Source: Whitmania pigra (Eukaryota > Annelida > Clitellata > Hirudinida > Haemopidae). From it: DNA of 64,000 nt. This document shows, in pieces, positions 1-12,300 of this stretch (within the stretch, counting starts at the first letter, position 1; each line of letters opens with the position of its first letter). A program made the translations under genes and the position numbers. The notes under the pieces were generated by a model. The model made no database searches. It had not been told where the DNA came from and saw nothing but the letters and a program-made list of their open reading frames with translations. The stretch covers positions 3,807,268 through 3,871,267 of the forward strand of contig JAJTWR010000263.1 in the NCBI GenBank assembly GCA_021613335.1. The letters run 5' to 3'.

Positions 1-320
1 ACGTTTTCGAAGGGACGCCCGCATCCCGTGATCAACCGGATGTTCCTGTCGGATTTTGTTTTTCTGTACCCAATGTTTACCACCGGCTATGAGAGGCAAT
101 CGTTGGCCTTGTTATACCGGTCACTGCTGCCTGGACTGGAGCGACTACGAAAGCTCTCAATAGCTTCTTCATGTCGCATGGTACCTGCTTTTTACTTGCA
201 AACTTCGACTCTGCGGAGCTTTCATTGGCCTTGTTATATCGATCGCCTCCACCCCAGTTTGTCTACCGCGGTCATGAAAGCTCTCTGTGGCTTCTTCACA
301 CCGTGTACTTATTATATTTG
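1..320 (-). mobile_element. RLE-LINE 3' UTR fragment
   Basis: Reverse-strand copy of the sequence found downstream of the endonuclease-like ORF at 58315-58735; shared blocks include the repeated phrases around GAGAGGC and CCTTGTTAT. A third copy is at 17560-17790. No coding potential. It is cut by the hAT copy starting at 343. Confidence 0.7.
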
Positions 321-342
321 TATGAGTATTGGTTCGACAATG

Positions 343-1350
343 CAGAGATGGGCTTTAACTACTTAAAAAGTAGTTAGTAACTATTTTTTAATTACTTTTC
401 AGTTGACATTTGATAAAATTAATTTTCTGGACAGCTGAACAAGACATAATTTATTAGCATATTTATTTACACTAGTATAACATTACCAACAAAATTTTAT
501 TGTCCAAATTAATCAAAAACAGAAGTTATACAATGGATGTTTTAGGCGATCTCTTAAAAAAATCACCATGTCGATATGATTATCCGATAATTTTTATCGT
601 CTGTTACATAAAACCCGCCCTGCTACACTAAAAGTCTTTCAACTGCTGCCGCATTTGGTAATGTCGAATTAAGCTTGATGAATGCAGCACAAACAGTTGA
701 ATAATTGAGTAGACTTTGTACAATCCTTGCTGAGTTTGATAAATAATAGGATATAAGTATTGAATAAGTAAATAAGTAAATTTAGAAGTAGAATGATTAT
801 TGCTGACATTACGTGTTTTAAAACAGAGGAGGTACTTTAGCTGAATGTCTCCATCAACTAGCTGAGGAACACTTGCATAACCAGAATTATGTGACATGAA
901 ATTTGTTTTGTAACTTTTCAATCTACAAATCAAAACAAGTCGAAGGCTTGTCAGAAACATTTGATCGTCATTCTTAGATTGATGGTCGATTGTGAGCTGA
1001 ACATTTTTTCTTGATAGCTTTTCAGAGTCATTGGACAACTAACATCAGGAATGATGTTGGATAATCAAACTTACAGATTGTTACCAAATATGGTTCGTCA
1101 GAGTTTTAGGCGCTCGATTACGTCTCACAATTTATATAAAACGTTTTCAAAATACGGCTATTAAGTAATAATGCAAAAGTGAGAAATGGCGGTAGTAAGC
1201 AAAATTTTAAATCAAAGAAATTAAGCTTATAAAGTGATGTACCAAATTGTAAAAAAAATTATTTTTGTTTATTTTATTTTAAAATTTTGACATTTTATTA
1301 AATCTACTTCTTTGAGAGTAGTTATTAATTTCTTAACTACTTTAAAGTAG
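343..1350 (-). mobile_element. hAT element copy A (transposase C-terminal relic)
   Basis: Begins CAGAGATGGG, a degenerate CAGTGATGGG end, followed by repeated AGTAGTTA subterminal motifs. The reverse strand around 600-700 encodes a decayed hAT dimerisation region, recognisable by comparison with 59900-60080. Flanked by CGACAATG at 335-342 and 1351-1358, an exact 8-bp target duplication. The right terminal repeat itself is missing. Confidence 0.72.
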
Positions 1351-1789
1351 CGACAATGAATATGTTTCCATGAAAAAGCACTAAGCGACTTCACCCCATT
1401 TGCAACAACATACTCGTGTGAGTTTGGAATCAGTTCTCTTTAGAAAACAAAATCTAGAAATCACCTAAATCCCCAGGCAGACATTTGGATCGCTATCAGA
1501 AAGTACCACATTTCGACAAAATCATATCTGAGAAACTACAGCAAAAAGTCATTAAATTGAAATTCTAAAATTTTGAACATCAGTTTTTATTTAAAAAAAT
1601 GTTTAATTACACTTACACTATGAAGAATGAATTACTCAATTTGTGTGTTCTGTTGGCGTTTGACTTTGTTATAAAAGTCTTCATTCATTTTATTTTTCTT
1701 GCTTTCTATGTCATTCAAAATTTAGCTCAAATAAAAATGTTGCTCAAATTCTTAGTAAGTATAAGTTTTTTCTTCATATGAGATGTACT

Positions 1790-1869
1790 TATATTATTTT
1801 GGTAGGGGGTGCGAGAACATACCGAAGTTTTTTAGGTGTGCGGAACATAGAAAAGGTTGGGAACCCCTG
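1790..1869. mobile_element. hAT-type terminal fragment
   Basis: Ends with AAAAGGTTGGGAACCCCTG, the reverse complement of a CAGGGGTTCCCAACC hAT/Charlie-like end. No matching left end was found upstream, so it is a truncated copy. Confidence 0.45.
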
Positions 1870-2030
1870 TCTTAGACGGTCAGAGAGATTACGCCTCAAA
1901 GCCCTGACACTTCGCCTGGCGCGGATGTGTCGTGACGCCACGTTGGAGCATAAAAGGAAGGAGTAACAATCCTCGAGGAATAGTCCAAATCATCTCAGTT
2001 ATGCAACGGACTCAAATAAATAAATAAATA
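1870..2030 (+). mobile_element. LINE 3' end with AAATA tail
   Basis: Short open tail (RLRLKALTLRLARMCRDATL) followed by CATCTCAGTTATGCAACGGA and an (AAAT)n tail. The same 3' end closes the full LINE at 47494-47580 on the other strand. 5'-truncated copy. Confidence 0.65.
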
Positions 2031-3085
2031 AATCCTCGAGGAATGGCGAGCTTTTACAGCCTACATCATCTCGTTATGGAATTGACTTTAAATAAAACAC
2101 CTACCTATCGTCCTCAAGGAGGCGGGAAGTTCGGGTTCGATAGGGATCGCTAGGCGAATACGTACTTTGCAGATATTAACGATATATTTCAGTCGCGTTT
2201 CGGTTCCAAAGTATTTGACTGCCAACAAAGTTTCTGTTTAGCTTTATAGAGTTGGAATACTCTTAAAAAGACTCAACAAGTGACGAGCCAAATTGCGACC
2301 AGGGATGCCAGTGTTGGGTTTATAAGCCAAGATCTTGGCTTTTTTTTTTTTAATTTTAGATCCAATGAAGAGGATGAAGCAGCAAAACGGGAACCAAACC
2401 CGAGAACCCTCAACCCCTACGCCAATTTGGCGCGACTGATTCAAATCTCGGCAAAGCAATAGCGTCGACATTAATACACTTGAGCACTTCTTGCCAATCC
2501 AGAAACAGAAATTTTAAAATTTACAGTTAAAATTCTTTGTAATATTTCGGGGAACCTGTAAAACATGTAATGCAACCATAATGGCCATGTCCACATTCGT
2601 TAGTATGGATTCATTTGCAAACACCAGTGCACATTCTGGGCCCTCTGAGAACTCTGCGAGCATACCCAGTCAATCATCAATACAGCCACAAATATTTTGC
2701 TATAGTTGGAGGAACCTCAAATTCCATATTCCCATAACTGATGACTAACTTCACCAATTTTTACAGACACAATTTCATAACAAGACTTCCCTCATATTAT
2801 CAAACAGCATTATCCTTTTAGGGTAGAAATTTGTAATAACCCATACTGGAAGCACATTATCATTAACAGAATTGTAATTAGACAAATATAACAGGAAGCT
2901 TAACTTAAATTTTGAATTGGATATTACCTCTGAGCCAAAAATAAAAAGTTTTCATTGTTACCATTCACTAATACCAAGAACAATAAAATAATAAACTATT
3001 TACATTATATGAAAATGGGGCAGAAAAGAATGATTGTTGAATGCCAAACATAATAATCAGTGACATTCAAACTAACGAATACAAA
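2031..3085. other. Unassigned intergenic DNA 3' of BAZ1A
   Basis: A second degenerate LINE-tail-like block (about 2031-2150) and then AT-rich DNA with a T run at 2340. No coding signal, RNA gene or clear element boundary seen. Confidence 0.4.
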
Positions 3086-3093
3086 ACATTTAT

Positions 3094-3369
3094 TTACACA
3101 GATGTTCTTTTGCGGTTTGAACTGGAATTTAACCCAGTGCTTATTGAATTTTTATCAATTTCCTCAAGCCTTTTGTCTAGATATGCTTCTAGGGCCATAC
3201 CAGCATTATGGACAGGAGTATTGGGGCAGTTGTATAGATTGCAATTGTATAGCATCAACCTCAAGTCATCAATGATCTGGTTTTGATCCTCATACTCGAA
3301 TCTGTATATCTTGTACTTAATTGTTGATAGGTCAATTGGTTTCTCAATTATATCAAAGTAATCTGGGGC
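3094..3369 (-). CDS. BAZ1A: BAZ1A exon 24 (bromodomain end, stop codon)
   Basis: Encodes PDYFDIIEKPIDLSTIKYKI, then LMLYNCNLYNCPNTP and a C-terminal helix. The BC-loop asparagine expected to hold acetyl-lysine is in LYNCP. The frame ends NRKRTSV and TAA at 3094-3096. AATAAA on the minus strand overlaps 3090-3095, so the 3' UTR is probably very short. Confidence 0.93.
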   Translation of the reverse strand, partial: APDYFDIIEKPIDLSTIKYKIYRFEYEDQNQIIDDLRLMLYNCNLYNCPNTPVHNAGMALEAYLDKRLEEIDKNSISTGLNSSSNRKRTSV

Positions 3370-6300
3370 CTAGGAAATAAAACAGCAGTTTCAAGGTTGT
3401 CACAGTTAATTACTTACAGAATGAAATTAATAACTAAAATTAAGAGCATCTTTTTACAACATTTATAATTCTTTCACAATAAAAATAATAATTCGAATCA
3501 TACCTGCTTAAGAGTAACTGGCTTAAGAAAAGGCCAAGCATTGTCATTTTTCATGAGATCAGTAACAAGATCTTCAATAGCTTTCATAGAGGCGTTAGTT
3601 TTCCTCTGTGAATGCTTTGAAACCATCATAGAAGACCTTTTACTTCTTTGAGAATGTGTGTTACCTGGAATGTAAAAACACTACTACAGAAAACAGAACT
3701 TTCTAAGCGTCATTTAATTGAAATGACCTTCATCCGAGTGGAGACCCCTTTTTTTCTTCAGACTTCTACTAGCATATTCATCTTCATCAAAATCCTCATA
3801 TTCTTCACCCTCATCTTCATTGTCATAATCAAAATCATCACCATACTTAGCATTTTTAACACACCTTCTTTTTATTCTTGGTACATATAAGTCCTCATCA
3901 TTGTTGTATTTTTCCATTTTTGTAGCTTTAGCAACTGGAAACTCTTCTTCAACAAATTGTTCATTTCCTTTAGGTCGAACTATTTCTCTGCCTGACCTTG
4001 ACTTGATGGGATGAGAAGTCACAGGAATTAATTTCACACCCTCTGGAATATCATGAAGTGTTGGAGAGCCCAATGGAGGCAGATTATCAGCTTGGCTTCT
4101 GTTAGCGGTTGAAGTCTCACGACATTTGGTAACATTTGAACCATTTATTTCTAAAATTTGTAAGCTCAAGGTAACAATTGTGCATAAACAGCATGTATAT
4201 AAATGGCAATAGATGGTGCAAAAAATTGAACTCATATCAGAGCTGAACAAAAAAAGCTTTGACCATCTACATACAAATTGTTGCTGACACATTATTAATA
4301 CTCAATTTGGTCATAACAATTGATCAAGTACTTGATCAGCACTTGAAGAAACAACCGGGTATTTTGGTAGTTCTAGAATGAGGAATAAGATTACCCCTCA
4401 GTTTAATATTTCATTCACTTTATCTAATTCAATAGCCAGAAATTTTTTTTTTATTTGCACTGCTTTGAAAGGGCAGAAAGCTTTATTACTAAATTAAACA
4501 CACAAATACATACTTTTAGAAGCAATCTCTCTGCATTTTCTTTTGTGATTTCTTTTGGCTAAGAGATCATTTCTCCAATCATTCATTGTCTCCCCATTTA
4601 AACTAAGAGAATGAAACAGCATTATAATGATATAATGAAGATCTATTGTAATTAATAAATTTAATTAATTTGAAGATATAATCAATAAAAATAAACATTT
4701 GTCAGTAACATATTCACAAATTTCGTATAAGTTAACTTTTAAAGACTTACTCTTAGTAAATAATATTATATTATCAAAACTACGACTAGGAATCACCCAG
4801 GGTCATTTTTTTAGCTGGGCCAGGGTACGAAATACATGTTTAGGTATAAAACTTTCTAACATATTAACAGTGTAATTTTCTGCTTTTCATCAACTTTTTA
4901 AAACTAAATCAATACTAGCATGCACATTCATTGATGAATGCTTTTATTTGCATCATTTCAAGACTCATTTGTACACATAAACTCTGTGTTTACTATTCTT
5001 TCATTAACTATCTTTGATTATCAGCCTTAATCAAAGTCTAAAGAGAAATTCAGCTTTAATGAGTCGCTTGACTTTAGGATAGAATGAAAAAGGTCACCCC
5101 TTAAAGTTTTATGAGGGTCTTGGAAAAGTTGACATGACATCCCTGATCTGAGAAGGCAGAGATAGAACAAGAGAACAAATATAAAAAGAAACATGTAGGT
5201 TTTTTGGATGATCCTTTCCTTCTGGAAGGTATGCCCTAACGAGCTGCTAGAAGAGCGGCAAACCTGGAGTGGATGGATGGATGGGTGGACGGGCATGTGG
5301 ATGGATGGCCTACCAGCCAGCCCAAGTGTTAGTGAAAGCAGTTCTAAATGGCATTCGTGGTCAGATGTTCGCCAAAGAATGAGGAAACATTACAGTCTCT
5401 TAAGTCTAAGTATTTTAAAATAGTTTTGTTCCAAAAAGGTGATCCAAGTAGTATTTTGTTTATTATGATGAGTCATTATGAGTTATCATTAATTATTAAT
5501 AACAGGCCTCTGATAGAGTGATCAAGATTTTGGCATTGGCTCAAATCCCAGCCTTTTATAATTAACATCTGATGATTTTATTCCAACAATGAAAGATTTT
5601 ATGATAACTTGGATTCAGACATGGAATAGATGTTCAAACTTTAAATTGTCTAAGTTTTTTATACATATTTTATACCGGGGTCCCCGGTCGATTCCTAACT
5701 ACGACTAACTTCAATAGGAAATTATTATATTGCGTATTCTTAATGACGTCATTCTTGTCAATAACCTTAACTACGTTACTGCAACAAAGAAAGGCAGGTT
5801 AATGTATAGGATTGCATTCCTGCAATTGATGGTCCAAGCAATAACTCTTGCTGTTTGCACCCCAGCCATAAATTGTTTATTTAACACAAACAAATCAGTG
5901 TTTTTCTAATTCAAGATGAATAAGTTTTGGAAAAATTAGAAAAATTATACACAGTCTTTCTAATCATCTAATATGTTCATTAATTATAAAAAACAAGAAA
6001 ATACGAATTTGTAACACTAACATAAGCTCATTTGAAGATAGGCTCCCCTCATCATCGTCATCACAAAAATCTGAGTCATAATCTTTACATCGCATATTCT
6101 TGATTGATTTCCTAGGACTAATCATCATCAGATTCTTTGGTTGACAAGATGGACAAAACCAATCACCTTCAGGAATTTTCTACAAACACCAAATACCCAC
6201 AACAAAATAGCTATTTAAAAGTATTACCTAGTCAATATTTATCCAAATATGATTTACTTTGAGGGGGGGTCGCAGGCAATACATGTGAAGTCCTTGGTCA

Positions 6301-9300
6301 CAGCCATCACACAGGAGCATATTTTCTCCATCCTTCTTCTTTCTACAAACCTTACAACGAGCATTTAAGGCAGATCTACTCCAGGCAATACTAGAATCCA
6401 GCAGCACAAGGCAAAGATAAAGCTGGGAAGCATTGGAACACCTATGCACAAGCTCTTTCCATTTTGAAGAGTCAGCTTTATGAGAAGGAACATGGTTGTT
6501 TGCAACACTGCTTTGGAATGATTCTTGGGAATTAGAAGCTGGAATTTAAAACATACATATTTTAAGCAGAAAATGTCAAAAGGTGAATGAATTGCAAGGC
6601 AATTAATCTGTCACCTTCAATATCTTCAATTTTGTCAGCACACTCAGCTAATTGTTGCTGAATTTCAACTCTCAACCTTTTATGTCTTATGTCTTCATTT
6701 TCACCTAAATTAGTGGGCTTGATTAAAAATTCAGATATATTCTATTGTCGATCTAGGTGTGACACATAATGGCAAACTGTTTTAAAATAGTCACAAAATT
6801 GTCCAAAACATGATTTGGTTATATAGTTACAACCAACATTCCCTCTAAGCTGTGCAATCGTGCACCAGCACAAAAGTGTTTACACCCCGGTGCACACTTT
6901 TTTGAACCGGCACAGCCAAAATTATTTTGTAAAAAATACAAAACTTTGACTGCCATTTGTTTACCAAAACTTCTTTTTCCTGTTTCTGTGTGATTTGTCG
7001 ATCTTATTTTGTTTCCACTACTATGTTGAAACACAAAGCAGAGTCTACCTGTTGGAGCTCCCCAAAATAAAAAGAGAGACATTTTCAAAAAAGTATGGCT
7101 GAGTAACACTCAAGTCAACACTCCCATGCCATGTGGTTCGGGTAGCCAAAATGTCCAGTTATGTGAGATCATCCAATTTTGTGACAAAATATTTTGTAAG
7201 AATTGGAAGTAGGCAGGAGTCAATGCAGAAGAATTGGACTGACTGGAAAAGTGGGCTACCTCAAAAGTCATGTCACACATAAATACCACTTAGAATCAGT
7301 TGAGAAATGAACAAATTTGAGTCATTCATCTTTCTAAAAACTTTTGTCAGAAACTCAGGAAAATAAAAGTGAAAGAATTGAATTATCCCAGAAAAATTCA
7401 ACAAATCCTGCCCTGAGGAAATAAAGATATTAATTGATTACGTATTACTGTGAAATTGATACTCATCCAATTTCTCATTTCAGGAAATATAAATTCATGC
7501 TGCTAAATACAGTGCATTGCAAACACTTGGCCCAGTTATGATTCTATACGATAACTTTTTATGTACAGGATTTTCATAGGCAATTTCTTCACACAATATA
7601 CTGAAACACATTAGATTTACATACTTATGAAATTTATTGAACTCAGACAAATATTTCGTGCAATTTTTGGGAAAAACTGGAAATATCCAAAATTATGTAT
7701 TGGGACAAGATGCACTAGGGAGCATACATTTTCATATTTATTAAAATCAAACCTTTAAATTACTATTTATATAAATATGAAAGTCAATAATGTATTACCC
7801 TTGAGCTCTATCTTTTAATGAATCCAAGAAAGATTTCAAGCTCTTTTTATCCATTTCCTTCCAGGCCTTATTCCATCTTTCAGTTCCTAAACACTAAAAT
7901 ATATTCGTACTGGTAATGCAAACTTTGCTGAAAACAGCCAGGGTCACATACTCCAGCACATTGATAAAGGTATGTACATGCCTCTAAGGCTATTGGAAAG
8001 GTTTTTGACGAATCTCTCACTGACAAGAGTATGAAGGACACTATATTCCAACAAATCATCTTGGGACTGCAAGTGATCAAGGCTGCACCACTGCAAGGAC
8101 ATTTCAAACTATGATTGCTCCAGTTCATGCTCCTTCCAAGACAGTCTTGCTCTGGCTATTAACGATTTATGAGATTGGTTTGTCAGTGGTCAAGAAACTA
8201 GAGAGGAAAGTTAACCAGTACACTAGCAAATGGCTAGGCCTACCTCCATCACCTCCTCTACAGCAGAAGCACAAGCCTACAGTGGTAGTTACCACTAAGA
8301 TCCATCTTGGAAGAGTTCAAACTCTCCAAAATAAGAATGCGGTGGATGCCCAACAATTCCACGTACTGCTGTTCGACAGGGTCTATGAGGTCAAGCCACT
8401 GCTCAGATATGGAAGGAAATACAGAGCACAGAATGAGATCAAAAAATCATTAGCTAAGCTGATGTCCGAGGAAGTGAGAGGTCCTATCCAGACAGACCAC
8501 CATGCAGTTGGACGGAACCACCTGCTAAAATGATCCCAAGCAATCTCATCAGTTAGAGCGACGATGATTAGCCAGGAAAGGAGGTGAAAAGTGGAAAAGA
8601 CTGAGTCATGAGGGCGGTTCAGCAATCACAGCTGGCTAGGTATGTGCAGCAATCTCTTGCCTGGAGCAATATGTGGAAAATCATTATTAATTGTAATTGT
8701 ACCTTCATTTATATAGCACTATATGCATAGCGTCAGAGGCGCTTCTTGTAACTTTATATAGCACTCCTTCCTAAGGGCGCTAAGGTTTCGAACATGACAC
8801 ATTATGACTGTTCCCATTACCGCCGCCTGCAGGCACTTAACCCATTCGGCTAAGCTAATATTATTATTATTATTACATTTACATTTATTTATCCAATATT
8901 TTACGTGCTCGATGTAATCCCGAAGGGATGTAAAGGCACGGCGAACAAGAGCTCACAAATATGCAGACTAAAGTCTATCCTTGTTATTATTATTATCATC
9001 ATTATTATCTGACTTGCCTTCATGATAAGGTAAGTGTGCAGCCAGTTGCCCTCCAGGGACAATTTGCAGAAGGGGGGCCTGGTGGAAGACAACAAATAAG
9101 GCTGCAAAAGCAGCAATCTCTAAAGCAAACTCAGAAGCAAATGACTGGACCATCACAGCAGACCTAAGAGGGATTAAGTGCTGTAATGGCAACAGTTGAA
9201 ATGTGTTGTGTTCGAAACCCAGCCTGCACTGCCACAAGCACTCTTAGGAAGGAGTTTTATAAATGGTCTCAAGAAGCACCTCTGACACTATGCATATGGT

Positions 9301-12300
9301 GCTATATAAATGATGTACAAGGATGTCTGAGGCCGCAGAAGCAGCATCATTATGGATCTGGCGCATGAGTCCTAATGAGGCCACTTCAGAAAAATCGGAG
9401 AAAGCCATTGGCCTCCGGTGTAAATGATCCACCAAATGACGGGGCCAAATTATTGGCTGAGATACGGAGTCTTGTTAGGAGAAATGGGCTGACCTCAGTC
9501 GTGCAAAGGCCCCGTTGAGTCCTGAAAATTTCTATCTGCGGCTACATAAAGACGCTACACAAAAATTATAAGGCCCATGGAGTGAAGAAACCACTGGATT
9601 ACTTTGAATAGAATTGGAAAATATGATTTTTACCACAATTTTGAGACATCTTCACAAATATGTTTGAATCTTATTTTTCTTGATTTCTTACGGCAAGCGC
9701 CAACTTGAAAACACGAAAGTTGAATATGTATTTGGAGGAAGCATTCTGAAGCAGTCTAATCATGAAAGGGATCTGGGGGTAATAATGCAGAACAATGGAA
9801 AAGCATCTCAACAGTGCATGGAAGTTGTTAAAAAAGCAAACAGAGTACTTGGAATGATAAAGAGAACATTAGTGAGTAGGGACAAGTATGTAATACTGAG
9901 ATTGTATAAGGCATTAGTAAGGCCACATCTTGAGTACTGTGTGCAAGTGTGGAACCCTCATTTGAGAAAGGATGTAAGAGTGTTGGAAAGAGTACAAAAA
10001 AGGACAACCAGGATGATAGAAAGTTTTGGAAAGCTGAGTTACGAGGAAAGATTAAATAGATGTAAATTAACAACTCTGGAAAAGAGGAGACCTCATCGAG
10101 GCATTCAAAATTTTATCGGGAAGGGAAGGCCTTTTGCCTGAACAGTTTTTCGAAGCCACAAAAAGTGGTTCTACCAGAGGGCACAATTTTAAATTATATA
10201 GCTAGGCATCGGGAAACTTAAAAAATAATTATTTCAGGACAAGGGTGGTTTCTTTAGAACATCAAAACTTCATTTTTAAAGTTATAAATTTTTTGTTTTG
10301 TTTTTTATGTTTTTTTGTGTTTTTTTTGTGTTGAAATATTTCAAAAAGAACAAAACATTTTGAAATAAAACAATTGAAATATTTCACGCTCACATATCTA
10401 GCGCCAAGTATTAACCAACAAGTAACACTTCTTTAGGCAACTTGCAGAAACTTTCTAGAGATTCTCAATACATTAAAACAACCTGTGACTTTTTTTTAGC
10501 AAATAACTGATTCTTTGCTCAGGCACTCTTATTTCTTAATACACTGTTTGCTGACTTTTTGAAAAGCATTTATGAAATAAAGTAAACTTTTATTCGCAAA
10601 TTTTTTTTATTAATTTTAACGTAAAATGCACTTAAAAACAACACGATTGAACAAAAACTGAATTTTGAAGGTTAATTAAGATACTTAAGACTTGCTTTAG
10701 CTTGAATTCTGCCACCTGAGAAAGACAGGCAGTTGGTGGGTGATGTTTTTACAACAAAAAATAAATAATTATGATTTTCTTGTTTTACAAGCAATTATTC
10801 ACCTAACGCATGTATGGCTTTCATTGCTAGAAAAAAATCAAACCCTAATGAATATTTATTAACAACTTATGCATATGCATCACCCTATTTTCAAGAAATG
10901 TTTTAAAAAATTGAGATATTTAACAAAACTACTCAAATTAACACATAACAGCTGTCCATGTTTTTTCAGAAATTTATACAGAACACAACTTTTGAGAAGA
11001 TTTTTTAGATATCCCTGTTAAAAAAGTACTCACCTAAACTAAGGTACTTAAAGTCCACCATCTCCATCACTTCTATTAGACATTTGCTCAATAGATTTCT
11101 GAAGGTGGTTAATGTTGCCACATCATTTTTTTCTGTGAAACTACAAAATTCCACTTTAATGAAATGTTAACAACCAAAATCAATGCAAACAATTTTTATG
11201 TATGTAATAAAATGGGTTAAAAAGTTATATCATCCAATTATAATATTGTCACAAGATAGCATCTTACTCAAGTATTTCATTGGTATTATAATCTGGATTA
11301 AGTGTCTCTAAAGCTTTTCTCCACTCTTCTCTATTAGAAATCTGCAGGTATATTGCAATGCATAATTTAAATAAATAAAAAATTAAACAAAACTTAATGA
11401 GATTTACTTCTCAATGATATTGGTGAATTAAAAAAAAAAATAAAGTTACCTAGAGTCCATTCTATCTATTAACATATTAAATATAAAATGTAGTGCTATT
11501 TAGATTTCCATGTGAGAGGTCCTACCCAGACATACCATCATGTAGTTGTCTTATTTTGTAAAAGACATTTCACTAGTTCATTTTTGTAAAAAAAAAAAAA
11601 AAGATATTCAAATACTGTTTATGCAAATTTCAAATACATGTGGCTAATAGTAAAAGTTGACAGGAATGGAAGAAGTCAACTTGGACAAGATTATGTCAAA
11701 AGCCTGAAACCTAATCACCTGTAATAGCACCTTAGGGGGCATCATCGTAGGTTAAGTCAAAAGGATTGCTGACAATCTTGAACTTCTTGCAAATGAGAAC
11801 ACACATCATTGACTATTAGTCAAGTTTCTCATCTTTTGAAAAGCACTTTGCATTATTCTCAGCACCATTAATCTTTGATGTTGTCAAAGCTGAGGAAAGC
11901 TAAAGGAACTAAAAGAAATGCAGTTGCATTCTATACTCAGAGCAAAGTATCTGGAAGTTGGAATATCTGGCAAAATCCAATTCAATAATGTTATTTTTCA
12001 TTAATATGAGCATCTCAAGAGTCTTAAAGTTGTTCTTCCAAGAGAGGAATATCCAAGTTTGGAAGCACCCTTCCCATTCACCAGGTTTAAGTCTCATCCA
12101 AAATGCCAGGAGGCTGCTTGCTAACTTTTTAAAAGTATATGTCATGCAATATTCTGACATCAAGATACTGAAAGCTCTGAAAGAGGCATGGTGGACTTAA
12201 GATTCTAGGGCTCAAAACACTTGAACATAGACGTTTAATTACTGATTTATGCTTTTTGTTTAAATTACTGAATGGTCTCGTGAAAAGTGATCTTTTAAAT

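Larger units (their letters stand above)
7907..9610 (+). mobile_element. RLE-type LINE fragment (RT C-terminal region through endonuclease), decayed
   Basis: Around 8110-8690 the plus strand codes a continuous block with KKLERKVNQYTSKWLGLPPS and GRKYRAQNEIKKSLAKL, resembling the region after the RT of site-specific-type LINEs that end in a restriction-like endonuclease. From about 9030 it matches the copy at 57550-58300 at the DNA level, including the SEAAEAASLWIWRMS part. It is interrupted by SINEs at about 8697-8858 and 9180-9312. Many stops. It lies in the intron between BAZ1A exons 16 and 17, antisense to the gene. Confidence 0.68.

Noticed and set aside
28..377. Overlapping ORFs at the left edge as genes
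   Set aside because: They fall in a non-coding LINE 3' UTR shared with 17560 and 58315, and the frames are not conserved between copies.
6819..7109. Cys-rich 96-codon minus-strand ORF in a BAZ1A intron
   Set aside because: Out of phase with the exon chain, lacks splice sites matching neighbours, and its end resembles a repeat (CATTCCCTCTAAGCTGTG) of the hAT-end type; not strong enough to call either way.
11025..11132. CACAG at 11133 as acceptor of BAZ1A exon 16
   Set aside because: It puts a TGA in frame after two lysines; the TTTTGTAG eight bases upstream keeps the frame open.
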